Shown here: one piece after another, positions 58,610 to 64,000 of the stretch
Position numbering within the stretch: position 1 is the stretch's first letter
Layout of the letters: every line of letters starts with the position of its first letter
Origin: Tumebacillus permanentifrigoris
Lineage (GTDB): Bacteria; Bacillota; Bacilli; Tumebacillales; Tumebacillaceae
DNA: 64,000 bases
Assembly: GCF_003148565.1 (NCBI RefSeq)
Contig: NZ_QGGL01000018.1
Coordinates: forward strand, 32,212-96,211
Reading direction: 5' to 3'
Notes under the pieces: model-generated
The model's input: the letters and a program-made list of their open reading frames with translations, nothing else
What the model was told of the DNA's origin: nothing
Database searches by the model: none
Made by a program: the position numbers and the translations under genes

Positions 58610-59539
58610 TTACCTCAAAGACTCAATCGCCCTTCTTAAATCGTGATGAGACGGCTCTACATACCTCATCGTCGTTTGAACGTTGTCATGGCCCATTAGC
58701 TCCTTCACCTCGTTGAGCTGGCGACCCGCATCCACCAACCGTTTACCGAATGTATGACGCAACGAGTGACACGAGTGTTGACCATCCAACTTCATACCGT
58801 CAGCTGACCGCTCCAATAGGCCACAGCGTTCGAGGTACGTATCCAGCATGTGTTCTATGGCCCGCGCTGTCATCTTGCCGGATCGTTCCGTGACAAGGAC
58901 GTATTCACTTGCTTGGTGAACCGGCTTTTCGCTGGCGTTCCTAAACGGCAACCACGTCTTTAACGCCTTCTTCAAATCCTGGTGCATCGGTATGACACGG
59001 AACTTCCCACCCTTGCCATTCATGACGGTCACGGTTTCGCGCCGGAAGTCTACGTGCGTCAGCTTCAAGTCGCTGACCTCCTCGACCCGCAGCCCTGCCC
59101 GAAACATCGTGTAGAAGATCGCCCGATCTCTAGCCGCCTTGAACTCGTTCTTCTCCGTGTCCAGCGCGTATGTGAGTCGGTTGATTTCTTGGTCGGTCAT
59201 CCATTTTGGGCCCGTGACCTGTTGAACACGTTTCATGCGTACCTTGCTGGCTGGATCGGTAGGAATGTGATTCTTGTCGACGGCCCAGCTAAAGAACGTC
59301 TTGAGCGTCGCCAACGCCTTGTTGATCGTAGCTGGCTTTTGGTCGAGGGTATTCAACATGTAGGAACGATAGTCCTGAATCATGATCGTCGTGACGCCCT
59401 CCGGCTCAAACGCAGCCCCTACACTCTGCTCGTACCAAGTGACGAACTTGTTGAGCCCGGTGACGTATGTACTAATCGTCTTGTCCGCCTTGTCCTCGTC
59501 TTTCAACCATGCTGCAAATTGCTGTAGATAGTGATTCAT
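58610..59539 (-). CDS. Tyrosine recombinase/integrase (intact)
   Basis: A 309-residue XerC/XerD-like enzyme. The N-terminal SAM-like domain spans 3-90. The catalytic residues Arg151 (AGLRVEE), Lys near 178, His258-x2-Arg261 (HSLRHTF), His284 (MGHDN) and Tyr293 (MRYVEP) are all present. It probably moves the 51.6-64 kb element. Ordered repeats upstream look like its binding sites. The ATG follows GGGG at 8 bases. Confidence 0.92.
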   Translation of the reverse strand: MNHYLQQFAAWLKDEDKADKTISTYVTGLNKFVTWYEQSVGAAFEPEGVTTIMIQDYRSYMLNTLDQKPATINKALATLKTFFSWAVDKNHIPTDPASKVRMKRVQQVTGPKWMTDQEINRLTYALDTEKNEFKAARDRAIFYTMFRAGLRVEEVSDLKLTHVDFRRETVTVMNGKGGKFRVIPMHQDLKKALKTWLPFRNASEKPVHQASEYVLVTERSGKMTARAIEHMLDTYLERCGLLERSADGMKLDGQHSCHSLRHTFGKRLVDAGRQLNEVKELMGHDNVQTTMRYVEPSHHDLRRAIESLR

Positions 59540-59564
59540 GCTCTGCACCCCATGTTCGAATGTG

Positions 59565-59662
59565 TTCTGCGACGAACTTATGAGGTGATTCTAACGTGTT
59601 CTGCGATGTATTGTCAACGTATTTCCGGTATATTCGTCGTAGAAAATCAGTTCTACGATGAA
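59565..59662. repeat. Four ordered TTCTRCGAYGWA-like sites upstream of the recombinase
   Basis: TTCTGCGACGAA (59565), TTCTGCGATGTA (59599), TTCGTCGTAGAA (59633, inverted) and TTCTACGATGAA (59651). The first three start exactly 34 bases apart and the last follows 18 later. The third and fourth form an inverted pair. This is the pattern of recombinase core or arm sites, or of an autoregulatory operator. Confidence 0.7.
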
Positions 59663-59725
59663 TTATCATTGACGAATATGGTCTCATTAAAACACTACTT
59701 AACCTCCACAACTTAGGAGATCGCT

Positions 59726-59905
59726 CTAAGACATGATTAAGGAGAGAACCGCAAGGACGATAATTAACATTAGGCACCCACACCCCAATTTCGGATCGCC
59801 CGAACCACCGCTTTTCTTACCCCTGTTGATTTCTCGTGACCATTCCCTTCGTGCTTGCCGCATTGCATAGCGTTTTGCCTGTCCCCAGCTCGGACCGATT
59901 CGCAT
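59726..59905 (-). CDS. Small membrane protein with basic N-terminus
   Basis: A 59-residue protein. A basic stretch (AKRYAMRQARREWSREINRGKK) is followed by a Gly/Cys segment and a C-terminal membrane helix (about 42-58). AGAGG lies 9 bases before the ATG. Not recognised; it could be a phage- or toxin-type peptide. Confidence 0.5.
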   Translation of the reverse strand: MRIGPSWGQAKRYAMRQARREWSREINRGKKSGGSGDPKLGCGCLMLIIVLAVLSLIMS

Positions 59906-60092
59906 TTGTAGTACCTCTACTTTCATGAAGAACACTAGTATGAGTAACAAGTACGCGATTTTACATCAATTTCCTTCCAGAACTTTTCGTTCAGCGGTGT
60001 AAATACTTTGACCATGATCCGTTGAGTTGACGCCAGCTTAATGAACAAAGTGGTATATGATAAATTTAGATGCAATGGAAAGGAAGATTGAT

Positions 60093-60348
60093 ATGAACAA
60101 ATTTCTTCCTGTAGCCGTGTTCTACAGACAAAAAAGAGGCACCTTACCCTTACCACCTCGCAAAATATGCAAGCATACCGTTCATGTGCGAACTCATTCA
60201 CTCCAAGCATTAGGGGTACAACTATGAAGCAGTTCAGGTTATTCACATTGATGAACCGGACGAAGACGTGTGGGTTGCATAGATTTATTTAGTCGATGCT
60301 CCGCAGAGTGACGCTCAGATCTGGGAGACTATCCTTAAGAATCAATAG
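60093..60348 (+). pseudogene. Decayed small gene with frameshift and stop
   Basis: An ATG behind AAAGGAAG opens a frame that runs 44 codons. Skipping one base in a GGGG run leads into a second good frame (YNYEAVQVIHIDEPDEDVWVA), which then meets a TAG before IYLVDAPQSDAQIWETILKN. It looks like one 85-residue protein broken twice. Function unknown. Confidence 0.6.
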
Positions 60349-60889
60349 CAGCATTTATCAGTAAAACCCCTTGGCGAGCAACTGAGTTTTTTTCCTAAGA
60401 CGACCCCTGCCACTCCCCTGCAAGAATGACCCCCTGTGTTCTCCACGCACCCCGCCCGATGATAGACGCGTGTTTGCAGGATTTTCGGTACTTCGACGAG
60501 TAGGCCGGACTCCCTCGCTTGAATAACACCCTGTCGCAGTTCGCAAAGTCTCATAAAATTTTTTGCGAGTTCTCTAGAACTTCGGGCCTCTACATGTACC
60601 AGCGAAGTGTACTTCAGATAGTTGACCTTCTGAGTTATGAACTTGCTCGCTCCACAGACCTGCAACGTTACCAGTGGAGTGCTAAGAAATAGTAAACCAC
60701 CGCGAACGCGGTCAACCCCGTCTAACGACCTGTGGATCTCACTGTAATACAGATTTTCCGAAAGAAGTTTTTGACATCCACTAGTTTACATAACACAAGG
60801 AATCGCTCAGCAAGTATACTGAATGCTGAGTAGCTACGCGTCAGCTAGCCTTATGACGGTATAGATCTCAATCAGGAAGGGGATGAACG
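60349..60889. other. 541-base stretch without a clear gene
   Basis: A minus-strand frame of 107 codons exists (60342-60665), but it has no ribosome site and odd composition. A TTGACA box near 60770 and a TATACT further on may belong to the primase promoter, though spacing is not ideal. Confidence 0.5.
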
Positions 60890-62309
60890 ATGAAAAAGAC
60901 TGATCTCCTTATAAAGAAAATGAACGAGCTTATGATTCGGCAGCGAAGCCCGTACATCGAGCAGTATGTTGACCAGAATCAGAACGTCAAGTGGCATCAA
61001 AGGGATGCCAGCATAACAGACAACGCACTCCGTGACCACTTCGAAGCCAAGCGAACCTTGGGGATATTCTACGCACGAGGTGGAACTCCGTTCCTGTTCT
61101 TTGACGTTGACGCAAAGGGCGATCCAGTCGGCCAAGAGGTGCGAGTCAAGGGCATCATGACCGCTCTCCTAAAAGCCGGTATCCTACAAGAGAATATTCA
61201 TGTCATGTTCAGCGGGAACAAAGGCTACCATGTACAGTTGTTCTTTGATAACTTGCTTCCGATCAACAGCGTTGCCGCATTCGGACGAGTCATCATCGAC
61301 AAGCTGAACCATTATCGGTCAGGTGTAGAACTTCGACCTGAGTCCACCAAAGGACGCGGCGTAAAGCTACCGCTCGCTTTGCACCAAGCGACAGGAGCGT
61401 TCGCAACCTACGTTGATCCCTACATGTTGGAGATGGTCGAGGACAGTGAAGATTACTTCCTTAACATTCAACCGATGCCAACGGAGCAGATGAGAGCGGC
61501 TATTAATCTCACTCTGGAAGAGGAGAAATTGAACCGGGCCGAACCGCAACCACTGGAGTCCACCAACACGCGCCTAGAACGTGCTAAACGGGAGTTTGCC
61601 GACATGCCTATACCAACAGGTCAGAGCTCCGGGTTGCGTGAGAAGGCTGAGAAACTGCTTCGTGACGGTCTGCAAGAAATAGGGACACGCCATGACTCGC
61701 AGTTCCTGTTGGCGTTGCATTTCAAGGGCCTGGGCTTCCCTCTCGAATCTGCGATAAACGAGGTCTCCGACTGGATGGAGAGCCAACGAGATCGGGGCAT
61801 GACAAATGAAGATGGCCTTGACTATCTACTCTCAGAGGTAAAGCGTCACGTAACTCTCGTCTACGATAATACAGCGTATGTCGGCTTGTACGACAATCGT
61901 GGCCGCCCTCCTGAGATGACTAGTGAAGATGCGATACGCAGGATTCCAAAAGAAAAACCTTCGCCGTGTCCTCTGGGCCGTTCTAATGATCGGTCGGATG
62001 TACCAAAAAGACGGTTACTTCGCCGCTGATATGAACTCCATCGCGAGCATGACGGGTTTGCAACGTCGTGCGGTTGGGCGTCACCTCGCAGAGTTGATTG
62101 AGAATGACGTGTTGAGAAAAACCAGCGAGTACAGATACACCGAGCACATGGCGACGGAATACTTCATGCCACGCCTCGTTGAAAACCATCCACAGTCCAC
62201 AACGATCCCAAATGAAGGCTCAACTGTCGGCGAAATGTACGTCCAATCATACAAACTCATGGAACGTCTGTATAAACGTCCTCCCCGCCGTAAGCAGCAT
62301 AGCTCATGA
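60890..62309 (+). pseudogene. AEP-type primase with C-terminal winged helix, split by frameshift
   Basis: The first frame (to 62029) carries primase-polymerase motifs: catalytic FFDVDAK (Asp72, Asp74), SGNKGYHVQ (Ser108, His114) and RGVKLPLALHQ (Lys159). Near 61950 its tail loses sense, while the next frame continues NLRRVLWAVLMIGRMYQKD into a winged-helix region ending at 62309. Removing one A from the A5 run joins both into about 470 residues. Slippage or sequencing error could also explain this. Such primases start replication of plasmids and phages. AGGAAGGGG precedes the ATG. Confidence 0.78.
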
Positions 62310-62598
62310 GTATTGTAGTATGCCACCAGATGTAACACCATATATACTATCTTCTATTCCCTCTTGCAGAAAGTGAGAAATACGAGTGAGAGAGCAAAAT
62401 TCGTCGAGAAAAACATGCTGTTGAGGTCGCGGCACGCAATTTCGCCCGACCCGCAGCGTTACATAGTATATCTATACAGTATCGTTCGGTCAGCTACCGA
62501 TCTTGGCCAACCATTCGAAATATACATCTGGTAGTAGCCGTTATTACGCATCAGCCACCGGAAGTTCAGCGTACTCAGCAAATTTTCTGCCAATAGCG
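62310..62598. repeat. Non-coding region leading into iteron-like repeats
   Basis: No gene is seen. The first of the CCASCGGAAGT repeats lies at its right end. Confidence 0.5.
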
Positions 62599-62669
62599 CT
62601 AGACTTCCGGTGGTAGATGCCTCGAACCCTTGATACTGCGTTCAGCCAGCGGAAGTCTACTTCCGGCGG
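62555..62669. repeat. Iteron-like CCASCGGAAGT repeats, alternating orientation
   Basis: CCACCGGAAGT (62555), ACTTCCGGTGG (62603), CCAGCGGAAGT (62646) and ACTTCCGGCGG (62659): two forward and two inverted copies. They form two imperfect inverted pairs (about 48 and 13 bases apart) just downstream of the primase, and could be an origin or initiator-binding sites. Confidence 0.55.
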
Positions 62670-62769
62670 TCACGTCAGAATGCTGTGCCAGTTTTATCGC
62701 CAATGTTCCTACTTGTACGCCACATGCTCGTAATACTTCCAACGGACCGCCCCGCAGTCCATCTGTCAT
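62599..62769 (-). CDS. Possible small protein overlapping the iterons
   Basis: A 56-residue frame with a good ribosome site (AGAGGTGAGGTG before the ATG). Residues 8-30 (GPLEVLRACGVQVGTLAIKL) may form a helix-turn-helix. Its 3' end runs through the repeats. Low support. Confidence 0.4.
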   Translation of the reverse strand: MTDGLRGGPLEVLRACGVQVGTLAIKLAQHSDVTAGSRLPLAERSIKGSRHLPPEV

Positions 62770-62787
62770 CACCTCACCTCTGGGTAA

Positions 62788-62814
62788 AATGAAAGCACCC
62801 CGAAGGGTGCCTAA
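62788..62814 (-). terminator. Terminator of the 99-residue gene
   Basis: GCACCC-TTCG-GGGTGC tetraloop stem followed by TTTCATTTT on the minus strand. Confidence 0.75.
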
Positions 62815-63110
62815 GAATAATACTCTACAGTTTCCGCGAACCAACCAGTAAATTGCTCGTTTAACCAAATCTGAAGACCAGCCTCAAAACTGCCATACTC
62901 CTTGCGATACGCAAGTGCATCAGAAATGGTTAGTACACTAGAAAGACCAACTACCTCGACGACCCACTTTGCAGGGGTCGAATGTTCTCTGTTCACATCA
63001 GCTTCTACACCGTTTTGGCGTAGATCATTTAAAGGTGATGTAACAAGATATTCGATAAAAGGTGAAGAAGTATGGGTGATCGAGAGAAGACAAGACTCAC
63101 AAAGATACAC
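62811..63110 (-). CDS. Hypothetical island protein
   Basis: A 99-residue soluble protein starting at GTG behind AAGG, with a CxxC near the start (YLCESCLLS) and Trp-rich ending. Its codon use looks real, but no family is recognised. Confidence 0.5.
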   Translation of the reverse strand: MYLCESCLLSITHTSSPFIEYLVTSPLNDLRQNGVEADVNREHSTPAKWVVEVVGLSSVLTISDALAYRKEYGSFEAGLQIWLNEQFTGWFAETVEYYS

Positions 63111-63235
63111 ACCTTGAGTTAATCCGAAGGATACGGATCATTCAAGGCTTTTTGTCGAAGAACGGATTTTACCCGTTCAGCGTCATGAGAGCGACGAATA
63201 CTCAGGGAGGCTTTCATACCTCCACCACCTTCAAA

Positions 63236-63706
63236 CGCCTCCTAAAGCCCTCCTAGCGGCCTCGGTTTCACCGTTACGCACATTTCCTCACAAAGGGCGC
63301 TTAACAAGACGTACATTTCCATGATTGAACCAGCCGTCCTTGATTACGATGCTTTCCCTCGCCAAAAGGCTGAACGTCAGCGGAACACAGATGATGCACG
63401 ACGTTGAAGCTCTCCTGAATGAAAACGATACGAATACGTAGAAAGACCCTTGCGCCGTTTTTATCAAGGCATACAAGGGTCTTTTCGCGTTATTGGGCGT
63501 CGTCGGCGAACTCACCTTCCGGGTCGCCAAGCTCTCCACTCTGTCAGCGTTCGCAAAAAAGGGGGACCTCTACCCCCTGCCCGCCTGCAAAAACGCCTCA
63601 TAGCGCCTATTATGGCCACGAAATACAGCCCTCTGCGCGACACCGTCTAGGGGGTAGCTAGCCCTTACCCACCTGCACAAGCGTCTCCTACGGCTTCCTA
63701 GAGCCC
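63236..63706. repeat. Five loosely conserved CGCCTCCTAnnGCCY motifs
   Basis: Copies start at 63236, 63247, 63594, 63682 and 63692; those at 63236/63247 and 63682/63692 overlap. On the minus strand they read roughly GGCnnTAGGAGGCG. They could be a second iteron set or chance in GC-rich DNA. Confidence 0.35.
63441..63486 (+). terminator. Terminator-like hairpin
   Basis: AAAGACCCTTG / CAAGGGTCTTT stem followed by TTCG, with A/T on both sides. Confidence 0.65.
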
Positions 63707-63809
63707 CCTTCCCCGCTGTCTCCTCCTATTGTCCCAAGAAAACGAGACGGTTCCCAAAGTTTGTGGGTTCACCGCCTTCTCAGCCCATATATAATTCCCT
63801 TAGATGTTC

Positions 63810-64000
63810 TTATCGTAAACCTGAAATCGCCACGACACGGTTGCTCTGTGGATCGACGTACAAGCGGATCTTGCTACACACCCCATTCAAGGCCTTCAAG
63901 TACAGGGACTCTGTGACATGCTCCCCAAACTCCCACCCTCTAGGCATTACAGTAATGTGCGACTCCGCCTTCACGAATGTGTTGCTGATGAAGTTCCACA
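63810..64000 (-). CDS. C-terminal part of an island gene (cut by window edge)
   Basis: The last 62 residues of a minus-strand gene are visible (…NTFVKAESHITVMPRGWEFG…RLYVDPQSNRVVAISGLR). The same ending survives as a relic at 40.3-40.4 kb. Function unknown; the coupling of both islands suggests a shared mobile-element gene. Confidence 0.65.
   Translation of the reverse strand, partial: WNFISNTFVKAESHITVMPRGWEFGEHVTESLYLKALNGVCSKIRLYVDPQSNRVVAISGLR

Larger units (their letters stand above)
63111..63809. other. 699-base stretch with repeats but no firm gene
   Basis: It holds five loosely related 15-base motifs, a terminator-like hairpin (63441-63486) and a short frame near 63350-63440 encoding MLSLAKRLNVSGTQMMHDVE and a dozen more residues, which may be the remnant of a gene. 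Confidence 0.5.

Noticed and set aside
59935..60246. 103-codon minus-strand frame
   Set aside because: It is antisense to a plus-strand gene remnant that has a proper ribosome site and a more protein-like sequence.
60342..60665. 107-codon minus-strand frame
   Set aside because: No ribosome site, odd composition and no recognisable domain.
62555..63706. CRISPR array
   Set aside because: Repeats are short, differ in orientation or spacing, and no spacer pattern or cas gene is present.

Overview
The window looks like a chromosomal segment of a spore-forming Gram-positive (Bacillota). Its style of genes suggests Alicyclobacillaceae, perhaps Tumebacillus-like; this is inferred from gene content and not proven. 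Supporting signs are MurT/GatD, LCP and YkuD wall enzymes, an SLH protein, a YhcN-type sporulation lipoprotein, Sco plus cytochrome c lipoproteins, a CspB/YdjO pair, AGGAGG ribosome binding sites with frequent TTG/GTG starts, and many peptide-receptor-like HTH-TPR regulators.

The left part (1-33.5 kb) is mostly ordinary and GC-rich. It holds tRNA clusters (Thr?/Tyr/Met and Glu/Arg), cell-wall genes (murT-gatD, an LCP ligase with a long Gly/Thr tail, an L,D-transpeptidase), an SLH surface protein, folB, a respiratory copper/cytochrome cluster (sco, cytochrome c, YtkA-like), a GtrA-GT2-membrane glycosylation cassette, and an alpha-amylase lipoprotein. Less ordinary is a three-gene operon of an Lgt-like protein, a Tes/MJ0619-like radical SAM enzyme and a small membrane protein, which may modify membrane lipids. 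Two XRE-TPR regulators lie at 25.6-28.5 kb; the second is followed by a small secreted propeptide.

The right part (33.5-64 kb) is accessory and mosaic. Four complete tRNA-Ser(UGA) genes and one broken copy punctuate 33.5-51.5 kb, accompanied by a repeated 12-mer (CYCYAACGAACT). Between them lie two secreted B-lectins, more XRE-TPR regulators, a phage- or satellite-like minus-strand gene cluster, two candidate defence genes (one with a HEPN motif), a frameshifted tyrosine integrase, and a small-protein/zeta-kinase pair sandwiched between two tRNA-Ser copies. From 51.6 kb onward come a zinc-ribbon protein, an orphan beta-class adenine methyltransferase behind a regulator with HTH domains at both ends, a third receptor-propeptide pair, an intact tyrosine recombinase with four ordered TTCTRCGAYGWA-type sites upstream, a frameshifted AEP-type primase, and iteron-like repeats.

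The most interesting system is a family of three receptor-propeptide modules (27.0-28.5, 38.7-40.1 and 57.0-58.4 kb). In each, an HTH-TPR receptor of about 430 residues overlaps by 4 bases the start of a 43-57-residue exported propeptide. The propeptides carry a shared motif, A-[HNY]-D-[VE] followed by a proline, once or twice. They look like RRNPP-type quorum-sensing pairs, probably with distinct specificities. Neighbouring secreted lectins and small secreted proteins are candidate outputs.
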